Below, piece by piece: positions 33,688-41,092 of a DNA stretch of 64,000 bases (positions within the stretch are counted from its first letter, which is position 1; each line of letters begins with the position of its first letter). Source of the DNA: FEN-1279 sp964501535 (GTDB taxonomy: Bacteria; Bacteroidota; Ignavibacteria; Tepidaquicellales; Tepidaquicellaceae); NCBI GenBank assembly GCA_964501535.1, contig CAZCSV010000004.1, positions 124,001-188,000 of the forward strand, in the 5' to 3' direction. The notes beneath the pieces are model-generated. The model was not told the origin of the DNA, ran no database searches, and was given only the letters and a program-made list of their open reading frames with translations. The translations under genes and the position numbers were made by a program.

Positions 33688-35022
33688 ATGAAACATGAAC
33701 ATAATGCAATACAGGGAGAGAAAGGCAAGCTCGGGGTATTAATAGTCGGATTAAACGGGGCAGTTTCCACGACATTTCTTGCCGGGATATTTTCAATCAG
33801 AAAAGGATTATCTGCACCAATAGGTTCAATCACGCAGATGGGAACGATAAGAATAGGAAAGAGGAGTGAAAATAATTTTCCGCTTATTAAGGATTTTGTA
33901 CCGCTTGCGGGTTTAGACGATTTGGTTTTCGGCGGATGGGATATAAGGAACGAGGATTGTTACGAATCGGCATTGAGTGCGGGGGTTTTAAGGAAGGAGC
34001 ATGTTGATATGGTAAAGGACGAACTTTGTGTTTTAAGACCGATGAAAGGAGTGTTTGAGCAATATTACGTAAAGCGATTGAACGGTGAATGGGTAAAGGA
34101 GGGGAAGAATAAATACGAAAAGATGATGATATTAAGGGAGGATATCAGGAAATTTAAAAAAGAGAATAAATTGGACAGGCTTGTAATGATATGGTGTGCG
34201 AGCACAGAAATTTACATTCCTGTAAACGGTGACCACGACACAATAGAGAAATTCGAAAATGCATTAAAGAGCAACCATGCAGATATAGCCCCGAGTATGT
34301 TGTATGCTTATGCGGCAATAATGGAGAGCGTACCGTTTATAAACGGGGCGCCAAATCTCTCCTGTGATGTGCCGGTTCTAATGGATTTAGCCAGGAAGAA
34401 AAATGTTCCGATAGCGGGGAAGGATTTCAAGACGGGACAGACGCTGGTTAAGACAGTAATAGCCCCGATGCTGAAGGCAAAGATGCTCGGATTAAGAGGC
34501 TGGTTTTCAAACAATATTCTTGGAAACAGGGACGGGGAGGTGCTGGATGACCCGGAATCGTTCAAGACGAAGGAAGAAAGCAAACTTTCGGTGCTGGACA
34601 GCATTTTACAGCCGGATTTATATCCGCAGTTATATTCGGATTATTATCACAAGGTAAGGATAAATTATTATCCACCGCGGGGAGACGATAAAGAGGGCTG
34701 GGACAATATAGACATATTCGGATGGATGGGTTATCCGATGCAGATAAAGATAGATTTTCTCTGTAAGGATTCGATACTTGCCGCACCGCTTGTTTTGGAT
34801 TTAATATTATTCATTGATTTGGCTCAAAGGATAGAGATGTCCGGGATTCAGGACTGGTTGTCGTTTTTCTTCAAGAGTCCGATTCACGAAGAGGAACAGA
34901 TTCCCGAGCATGATTTATTTATACAGCAAATGAAGATGAAGAATACATTAAGAAAAATAATGAAAGTGGAGCCTGTGTCACACATTGATTATGACCCGGA
35001 GTTGGTTAACGTAAAGGATTAA
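33688..35022 (+). CDS. ino1: myo-Inositol-1-phosphate synthase
   Basis: The 444-residue protein matches the Ino1 family: KLGVLIVGLNGAVSTTFLAGIF (NAD-binding), MIWCASTEIYIP, YAAIMESVPFINGAPN, PIAGKDFKTGQTLVKTV (active-site Lys region) and GWFSNNILGNRDGEVL. It converts glucose-6-phosphate to inositol-1-phosphate with NAD as a recycled cofactor, in the cytoplasm. The length lies between the short archaeal/actinobacterial (~360 aa) and eukaryotic (~530 aa) forms. It is the last metabolic gene in a co-directional run whose CDP-alcohol transferase, HAD phosphatase and nucleotidyltransferase all suit inositol lipid or polyol-phosphodiester synthesis. Confidence 0.95.
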   Translation: MKHEHNAIQGEKGKLGVLIVGLNGAVSTTFLAGIFSIRKGLSAPIGSITQMGTIRIGKRSENNFPLIKDFVPLAGLDDLVFGGWDIRNEDCYESALSAGVLRKEHVDMVKDELCVLRPMKGVFEQYYVKRLNGEWVKEGKNKYEKMMILREDIRKFKKENKLDRLVMIWCASTEIYIPVNGDHDTIEKFENALKSNHADIAPSMLYAYAAIMESVPFINGAPNLSCDVPVLMDLARKKNVPIAGKDFKTGQTLVKTVIAPMLKAKMLGLRGWFSNNILGNRDGEVLDDPESFKTKEESKLSVLDSILQPDLYPQLYSDYYHKVRINYYPPRGDDKEGWDNIDIFGWMGYPMQIKIDFLCKDSILAAPLVLDLILFIDLAQRIEMSGIQDWLSFFFKSPIHEEEQIPEHDLFIQQMKMKNTLRKIMKVEPVSHIDYDPELVNVKD

Positions 35023-35084
35023 GACATTCAGTAAATAAACTGCAGTAAAAGAAAATAATATTAGTATTCTGAAAAATAAAAACG

Positions 35085-36797
35085 ATGGAAAACCATAGAT
35101 TAAAGTTTGCAGGAAGTTTTTTTTCTTTAATAATATTTTTACTGATTAACATTTCGGTGAATTCCCCGTTAAACGCGCAGGTTGAGCTGGTACCTGTCGG
35201 CAATCCTGTATATGATTTTCTGAAGAGGATGCAGCTCGAAGGAATAATTCCTGAATATAATTCGAGTAACTTACCGATTTCAAGGTCTGAGGTAGCGGAT
35301 TATTTAAAGAGAATAAAAGAGAATTCTTCGGGGTTTGCGGGGATAGATAAAAATCTTTTAAACGATTATTACATTGAGTTCGGGTATGATATAAATAAAA
35401 GTTTAAAGAGCACATCCTCTTTTTTAGGAAAGGGCAGGAGCAACAACATTTTCGACGACAAGAAGCAGAAATATATTTTTGCCCATGCTGATTCTACTGT
35501 TGCGTTTTTCTTTGACGGAGGAGGAGCTTTGACTCACAGGAGTTCTGTAGGGGATTCACTGGGAAACAATACCATTGGTCTCGGCTGGCTGAATTTCAGG
35601 ATGAGGGGAACGATATTTAATTCATTGGGGTTTTATATGAATCCCGTTGGCGGTAAAAGATTGCTGGGAAAGATGAAGGACAGCCAGTTTGCGAGAAAGA
35701 CAGACCCGTATTTTTTTCCGAGCAATCATTTTAAGGACGAAGGAAGAACATTTGATTTCTTCGAAGGGTATTTAAGGTACGAAGAGAAATCAAGAACAGT
35801 TGCGGTAACAATCGGAAGGGAAGCCATCAATCAAGGATTCGGATATACGGATAAAATGTTTTTATCAAATAATACGGCTCCATTTGATTATATTAGGTTT
35901 GATTTGTCATACAAGATATTAAAATACAGTTTCTTATACGGTGAATTAAAAGGGGATTCGTCGGGTCGTGAAATACAATATAAAAACATATCCACGCAGC
36001 GTCTCGATGTGCAGTTATCGAAGTCATTCAGAATAGGATTTTGGGAATCTGTAATAGTTCCGGATTTAGGATTTTCATTGTCATATCTAAATCCGTTATC
36101 ATTTTTATTTTCGGTAGATTTAAATTCGAGTGACGAGCAAGCATTTAAAAACAATACTTTATTTGCTTTCGATTTTGAGGCAATTCCAATAAAAAATGTT
36201 GCCATACAGGGGACGTTATTAATTGATGACATGAATTTTTCGACTTTATATAAAAAAGACACAACCGAGAACGATAATAAATACGCTTATCAAATAGGAA
36301 TATTATGGAATAAAGCTTTTACAATACCGGGTTTAACCTTTGCCATAGAATGGACAAAAATAGACCCGTTTACTTTTGCTCATCGTTCGAATAAAAGTCA
36401 ATATTCAAGCTGGAATATGCCGTTGGGTCTCGCGTTACCTCCAAACAGTGATGAAATTTCAGCAAAAATAATATATAATTTTACGAATCGTCTTCGTCTC
36501 GATATACTTTATCAGCACCAGCGCTCCGGAGAAGGTTTGGAATTTGATTCAACGGGAAAGCTTATTGCAAACTACGGCGGGTATATTAACCAGGGCGCCG
36601 GTGAATATTTGCGTTACAATGAATTTTTAGGGGGAAACAGGATCAACAGGGACATATTGACGCTTAATCTGAGGTTCGAGCCGATACGCCAGTATTTTTT
36701 CGAAATCAAATATCAATATAAATTTCAGGATTTAATTTACCTGGACAGGAAAATCAAAGATCATATATTTTTCTTAACTTTCCGTCTTGATTATTGA
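35085..36797 (+). CDS. Outer-membrane beta-barrel protein, Wzi/capsule-assembly-like
   Basis: The 570-residue protein starts with a signal peptide (residues ~10-32, FFSLIIFLLINISVNS) and a short helical/SLH-like region beginning VGNPVYDFLKRMQLEGII. Alternating amphipathic strands fill the rest, ending in the aromatic LTFRLDY, the signature of an outer-membrane barrel. The overall style recalls Wzi-family capsule-attachment proteins common in Bacteroidota, but the match is by pattern only. It begins 62 bases after ino1 on the same strand, so it may display or bind the surface product of that cluster. Confidence 0.7.
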   Translation: MENHRLKFAGSFFSLIIFLLINISVNSPLNAQVELVPVGNPVYDFLKRMQLEGIIPEYNSSNLPISRSEVADYLKRIKENSSGFAGIDKNLLNDYYIEFGYDINKSLKSTSSFLGKGRSNNIFDDKKQKYIFAHADSTVAFFFDGGGALTHRSSVGDSLGNNTIGLGWLNFRMRGTIFNSLGFYMNPVGGKRLLGKMKDSQFARKTDPYFFPSNHFKDEGRTFDFFEGYLRYEEKSRTVAVTIGREAINQGFGYTDKMFLSNNTAPFDYIRFDLSYKILKYSFLYGELKGDSSGREIQYKNISTQRLDVQLSKSFRIGFWESVIVPDLGFSLSYLNPLSFLFSVDLNSSDEQAFKNNTLFAFDFEAIPIKNVAIQGTLLIDDMNFSTLYKKDTTENDNKYAYQIGILWNKAFTIPGLTFAIEWTKIDPFTFAHRSNKSQYSSWNMPLGLALPPNSDEISAKIIYNFTNRLRLDILYQHQRSGEGLEFDSTGKLIANYGGYINQGAGEYLRYNEFLGGNRINRDILTLNLRFEPIRQYFFEIKYQYKFQDLIYLDRKIKDHIFFLTFRLDY

Positions 36798-36965
36798 TAG
36801 AAAGTGCTAATAGTAAGAAATTTCAAGTAAAAAATTGTATGATTTTTGGGAAAAACCGGGGAAATTACAAATATTTCACATCTTTTTCACAATAAAAGTT
36901 AATTTTTTTTGAGGTTTTTTAAAGTTTTAAATTCAGTATTTTTATAGATAATTAAATCTAACAAT

Positions 36966-37589
36966 ATGGGAAAAAATATATCAAGGTTTACAATAATATT
37001 TCTATTGATTTTATTTGCATCGGGTTTTTACGGATGTGGTTATAATACGTTAGTAAGTCTGGAAGAAAAGGTAAGCTCGGCCTGGTCGCAGGTTGAGAAT
37101 CAATATCAGAGAAGGGCTGACCTCATTCCGAATCTGGTAAAGACGGTTGAAGGTGCGGCAGATTTCGAGAAGAGCGTATTAACAGAAGTAACGGAAATGA
37201 GAAGCCGTGTAGGTCAGACGAAAATAACGGCCGAAGATTTAAACGACCCCGAGAAATTCGAAAAATATCAAAAGGCGCAGGACGGATTATCCTCTGCACT
37301 TTCGAGACTGCTTATGGTTGTTGAGAATTATCCTCAGATTAAATCAAACGAAAACTTTTTACAATTACAGTCACAGCTTGAAGGAACCGAGAACAGGATT
37401 TCGGTAGAGAGAAAGAAATTCAACGAAGCGGTACAGGAATTCAACACGACTGCGCGTTCGTTTCCCACGCTGATAATGGCAAAGATATTCGGTTTCAAGG
37501 AGAAGCAGTATTTTAAGGGAAAAGAGGGTTCCGACCAGGCACCGGACGTTAAGTTTGATTTTAACAAAAAAGAAGACAAGAACAAATAA
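36966..37589 (+). CDS. lemA: LemA family protein, probable lipoprotein
   Basis: The 207-residue protein has an N-terminal hydrophobic segment ending in ASGFYGCGYN, a likely lipobox with Cys27. The LemA coiled core follows: VSSAWSQVENQYQRRADLIPNLVKTVEGAADFE, then VTEMRSRVG, RLLMVVENYPQIKSNENFLQLQSQLEGTENRI and KKFNEAVQEFN. LemA proteins are widespread; a scaffold role near membrane proteases has been suggested but the function is unsettled. It is usually followed by TPM/YgcG-type genes, which are missing here. The sugar nucleotidyltransferase fusion begins 4 bases after its stop. Confidence 0.92.
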   Translation: MGKNISRFTIIFLLILFASGFYGCGYNTLVSLEEKVSSAWSQVENQYQRRADLIPNLVKTVEGAADFEKSVLTEVTEMRSRVGQTKITAEDLNDPEKFEKYQKAQDGLSSALSRLLMVVENYPQIKSNENFLQLQSQLEGTENRISVERKKFNEAVQEFNTTARSFPTLIMAKIFGFKEKQYFKGKEGSDQAPDVKFDFNKKEDKNK

Positions 37590-37593
37590 TTAT

Positions 37594-40029
37594 ATGCAGG
37601 CTGTAATAATGGCAGGGGGTTTCGGGACGAGGTTAAGGCCTTTAACGAACAACATCCCGAAACCGATGGTACCGGTGGTAAACAAGCCCATGCTCGAGCA
37701 TTTGTTTACATTACTTAAAAATCATAATATAAAAGATTACACGATGCTTTTATATTACCAGCCCGAAACTATAAAAAAATATTTTGGAGACGGAAGCAGA
37801 TTCGGTGTAAAACTGCATTATATAATTCCGGACCGTGATTACGGGACCGCAGGAGCGGTAAAGCTTTCGGAGGAATTTATTAAGGACGATTTTCTCGTAA
37901 TAAGCGGTGACGTATTAACGAACTTTAATCTTACGGATTTTTACAATTTCCATGCGGGAAAGAAATCCATAGCGACAATTTCGTTATACAGTCACGAAAA
38001 TCCTCTTCAATACGGAATAATATTAACGAACAGCAATAATGAGATTGTAAGGTTTCTCGAGAAGCCATCGTCGTCGGAAGTTTTTTCCGACACGATAAAC
38101 ACGGGGATATATTACTTTCACAAAGAAGTTTTCAAGTACATACCCGAGGGAGAAAATTTCGATTTCTCCAAGGATTTATTTCCTCTGCTTTTAGATAACA
38201 AGATTAAGATATACGGATTCAACAGCAGGGGATACTGGCGGGACGTCGGGACACTCGAGGAATATATAAATTCCAACCTCGATGTACTTAATAGCAAGTT
38301 GAATTATATAAGTCTCGATAAGAGCGACAGCAATTTAATCGGCAGTTCATCGAAGATAGAATTCGGTGCACACATAGAGAACAGTATAATCGGCAACGGG
38401 GTAACGATAGAAAAGGGAGCGGAGATAAAGAATTCCGTTATATGGGATAATGTAACGATAAAATCGAAGGCAAAGATTTTATTTGATGTAATAGGGCATA
38501 ACTGCACGATAGAGGAAAATTCCAGGATAAACGATTTCGTATTTATCGGAGACAACTGTCACGTGGGGAAGAATGTTTTTGTAAGCTCGAGCATAAAAAT
38601 CTGGGATAAGAAGAAGATTGACAATAATTCGAAAGTAACACGAAGTCTAATACAGGAAGACATATTCTTCAACGAGCTCTTTACGGATTCGCGTATAACG
38701 GGATTATCCAATCTGCAGATTAATCCCGAATTCGGAGCTAAGCTGGGGGCAGTTTACGGTGCATCGCTCGGTATGAACAAGCAGGTGATGGTCGGAAGAG
38801 ACATAGACGACATATCGAACATGATAAAGCGGTCGATTACGAGCGGCATACTTTCTTCGGGGGTTAATGTAGTTGACCTTCAGATTATACCAATTCCGAT
38901 TTTGAGGCAGGAATTGAAGAGCGGAAGCGGTTCCGGAGGGATATTCGTAAGAAAGTCACCGTTTGACAAAGGGATGACCGATATAATATTTTTCGACAGG
39001 GACGGGCGAGATTTATCGAGCAGTAAGACGAAAGGGATAGAGAGGTTATTTTTCAGCGAGGAATACAAGCGTGCGAATTCAGAGGACGTAGGTACATTGA
39101 GGTTTCCGGAGAGAACGAATGTAAAATACAGAGAACATTTTCTTTCGTGTCTTGATGTGGATGCAATAAAGAAGAGAAAGTTCAAGATTGTACTTGATTA
39201 TTCACACGGTATTGCATCAACGATTTTTCCGAATATACTTGGTGATTTCAATTGTGAGGTTGTATCGCTGTCGGCGCATCTGGACAAGGACAAAATCACG
39301 AGGGATGCCGATGAATTCAGGAAAGCGTACGAGAATTTTTCATATGTCGTAAAGTCGCTAGATTTCGATTTAGGGTTTATGATTGATGCGGGAGGCGAGA
39401 AGATATGGCTTGCCTCTCACGAGGGGCATGTATTCGACGACGACAGATTTCTGGTTATAGTATTAAAGATGTTTTTAACGGCGACTCCGGGAGTCAAGAA
39501 GATAGCGGTACCTGTTCAAGCGAGCAGGGAAGTAGATTTAGTCGCGGGTGAATACGGTACAGAGGTAATCAGGGTAAAGGATTCGCATTACTCTATGATG
39601 TCTGCTTGCAACGATAAAGAGGTGAAGTTTGTCGGCGGGACACGGCGCGGCGTATTTTTCCCGGATTTTCTGTATGCTACGGACGGGATGTTTGCGATAG
39701 CAAAGATACTTGAGATGAGTGCAAAGATAAAGATGAGTATAGAGGAAGTGGACAGGATAATTCCCCGGCTTTACAGGAAGAAGATTAATTTAAGCTGCAC
39801 GAGGGAGGAAAAAGGCAGAATAATGCGGAGGGTGATGGAGGACACGATGGAATACAAACAGCAGTTAATAGACGGGGTGAAGATATTTTTAAACGATACG
39901 GACATTGTGCTATGCATACCGGACAAGGCGAGAGACCTTGTGCACCTGAACGTGGAAAGTGATACCGAAGAGAAGGCGGAAAAGCTATTGGGAGAATACA
40001 GTGAGAAAATTAAAAATTTTATAAGTTAA
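37594..40029 (+). CDS. Mannose-1-phosphate guanylyltransferase-like protein fused to a degenerate phosphomannomutase domain
   Basis: The ATG at 37594 starts an 811-residue protein at MQAVIMAGGFGTRLRPLT, the nucleotidyltransferase loop; an upstream in-frame start would overlap lemA. The transferase domain (1-230) keeps NIPKPMVP, VISGDVLTNF and EKPSSSEVFSD, followed by left-handed hexapeptide repeats to about 350. From about 370 to the end there is an alpha-phosphohexomutase fold, but the catalytic serine loop (TASHNP) is replaced by GSGSGGIFVRKSPFD and the metal loop (DGDGDR) by DAGGEKIW. Thus only the nucleotidyltransferase is likely active; the mutase part may regulate it. Fusions of this kind occur in cyanobacteria and other phyla. 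Confidence 0.88.
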   Translation: MQAVIMAGGFGTRLRPLTNNIPKPMVPVVNKPMLEHLFTLLKNHNIKDYTMLLYYQPETIKKYFGDGSRFGVKLHYIIPDRDYGTAGAVKLSEEFIKDDFLVISGDVLTNFNLTDFYNFHAGKKSIATISLYSHENPLQYGIILTNSNNEIVRFLEKPSSSEVFSDTINTGIYYFHKEVFKYIPEGENFDFSKDLFPLLLDNKIKIYGFNSRGYWRDVGTLEEYINSNLDVLNSKLNYISLDKSDSNLIGSSSKIEFGAHIENSIIGNGVTIEKGAEIKNSVIWDNVTIKSKAKILFDVIGHNCTIEENSRINDFVFIGDNCHVGKNVFVSSSIKIWDKKKIDNNSKVTRSLIQEDIFFNELFTDSRITGLSNLQINPEFGAKLGAVYGASLGMNKQVMVGRDIDDISNMIKRSITSGILSSGVNVVDLQIIPIPILRQELKSGSGSGGIFVRKSPFDKGMTDIIFFDRDGRDLSSSKTKGIERLFFSEEYKRANSEDVGTLRFPERTNVKYREHFLSCLDVDAIKKRKFKIVLDYSHGIASTIFPNILGDFNCEVVSLSAHLDKDKITRDADEFRKAYENFSYVVKSLDFDLGFMIDAGGEKIWLASHEGHVFDDDRFLVIVLKMFLTATPGVKKIAVPVQASREVDLVAGEYGTEVIRVKDSHYSMMSACNDKEVKFVGGTRRGVFFPDFLYATDGMFAIAKILEMSAKIKMSIEEVDRIIPRLYRKKINLSCTREEKGRIMRRVMEDTMEYKQQLIDGVKIFLNDTDIVLCIPDKARDLVHLNVESDTEEKAEKLLGEYSEKIKNFIS

Positions 40030-40056
40030 AAAAGGGAATAAATTTATTTTAATATT

Positions 40057-40527
40057 ATGAAAATCAGCGAAATTTTAACGGAGGACGTTTTAGAAATAAG
40101 ACTTGCGGCAAAAGACAAATCAGAAGCAATTAACAAAATGGTTGACCTTGCGAACAAATCGGGAAAGATATTGGATTTGGAAAAAGTGAGAAGCGTTGTA
40201 TTCGAAAGGGAGAAACTTGTATCGACGGGAGTAGGAAAGGGGTTTGCCATACCACACGGAAAATCGGACGACATCAGCGATATAGTTGCGGCATTTGCGA
40301 TTCTATCGGAGCCGATAGACTTCGATTCGATAGATTCGGAAAAAGTGCAGTATATATTTTTACTTGTAGGCAAGGACAGCATGCTGAACAAGCATATTAA
40401 ACTGCTTAGCAGGATTTCCAGACTGATGAACAAGGACGAGTTCAGGAATACATTATTAACGGCAAAGAGCAAAGCCGAACTTCTGCAGATATTCAGGACG
40501 GAAGAGCAGAGTTATCTGGATATTTAG
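40057..40527 (+). CDS. PTS EIIA type-2 (PtsN-like) domain protein
   Basis: The 156-residue protein is a PTS_EIIA_2 domain: KDKSEAINKMVDLANKSGKI, EREKLVSTGVGKGFAIPHGK with the phosphorylatable His67, and HIKLLSRISRLM. In transport PTS it relays phosphate to EIIB; stand-alone copies such as PtsN act in regulation. No EIIB/EIIC, HPr or EI gene is in the window, so a regulatory role is more likely. It follows the nucleotidyltransferase fusion by 27 bases on the same strand and is ended by a strong hairpin. Confidence 0.93.
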   Translation: MKISEILTEDVLEIRLAAKDKSEAINKMVDLANKSGKILDLEKVRSVVFEREKLVSTGVGKGFAIPHGKSDDISDIVAAFAILSEPIDFDSIDSEKVQYIFLLVGKDSMLNKHIKLLSRISRLMNKDEFRNTLLTAKSKAELLQIFRTEEQSYLDI

Positions 40528-40534
40528 TTATTAA

Positions 40535-40621
40535 GAAAAACTACAAAAGTCTGAGTTTATAAGAAATAAATATCTTTAATGTTTTTTATATTTTACCGAA
40601 TCAGACTTTTGTAGTTTTTTC
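40535..40621. terminator. Long stem-loop with terminal T-run
   Basis: A 19-base perfect stem (40536-40554 with 40601-40619, aaaaactacaaaagtctga) encloses 46 A+T-rich bases and ends in tttttt then c. It should terminate the PTS IIA gene and, read backwards, the minus-strand sorting-domain stub. The loop is much longer than normal for an intrinsic terminator. Confidence 0.75.
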
Positions 40622-40650
40622 TTGTTTCAAAACCTCAGTTTGGAAACGCA

Positions 40651-40926
40651 TTATTTCATTAAAACCATCTTTTTTGTTTCCATGAAATCCCCGCAAGTTA
40701 ATACGTAAAAATAAATTCCTGACGGAAGTCCATCGCCGTTAAACGCGGTTTCGTATTCTGCCGGTTTTAGTTTTTCGTTAACAAGAGTTGCTACTTCTTT
40801 CCCGAGGATATCGTACACTTTCAGAGTGACCATTCTTGAATTTTTAATCTTAAATCTTATAATTGTAATCGGGTTGAAAGGATTCGGATAGTTCTGGGAG
40901 AGGGAATGTTGATTTATATTAATATT
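40651..40926 (-). pseudogene. Decayed C-terminal T9SS sorting domain
   Basis: The minus strand encodes only the sorting domain of an exported protein: LSQNYPNPFNPITIIRF, VTLKVYDILGKEVATLVNE, LPSGIYFYVL and TKKMVLMK, about 92 residues. The frame is closed by TAA at 40927-40929 with no signal peptide, so the rest of the protein is missing. The domain itself is intact, suggesting a recent deletion or a displaced 3' end. An ATG at 40833 could start a 60-residue product, but it would lack export signals. Confidence 0.8.
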
Positions 40927-41033
40927 TTAACATTATTTTACGTTAATTTTAAATTATTTTAATCATAATTAGATATTTTATTTAAAAATATTGTCAATTT
41001 TAACTGTATTTACAGCTATTTTTACCTATCAAG

Positions 41034-41074
41034 TAATTTTTAAAATGATTAAATTAAAAGTTAATTTTTAAAAT
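41034..41074. promoter_or_regulatory. Two identical 13-base direct repeats upstream of ppdK
   Basis: The sequence taatttttaaaat occurs at 41034-41046 and 41062-41074, 28 bases apart, ending 18 bases before the ppdK ATG. In an A+T-rich leader this may be chance, but the spacing and placement suit a regulator site. The gap 40930-41092 holds no gene. Confidence 0.35.
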
Positions 41075-41092
41075 TTAAACGGAAGTATTATT

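Noticed and set aside
37555..37593. Upstream start of the nucleotidyltransferase fusion
   Set aside because: It would overlap lemA by 35 bases and add residues before the conserved N-terminal loop; the ATG at 37594 begins at that loop.
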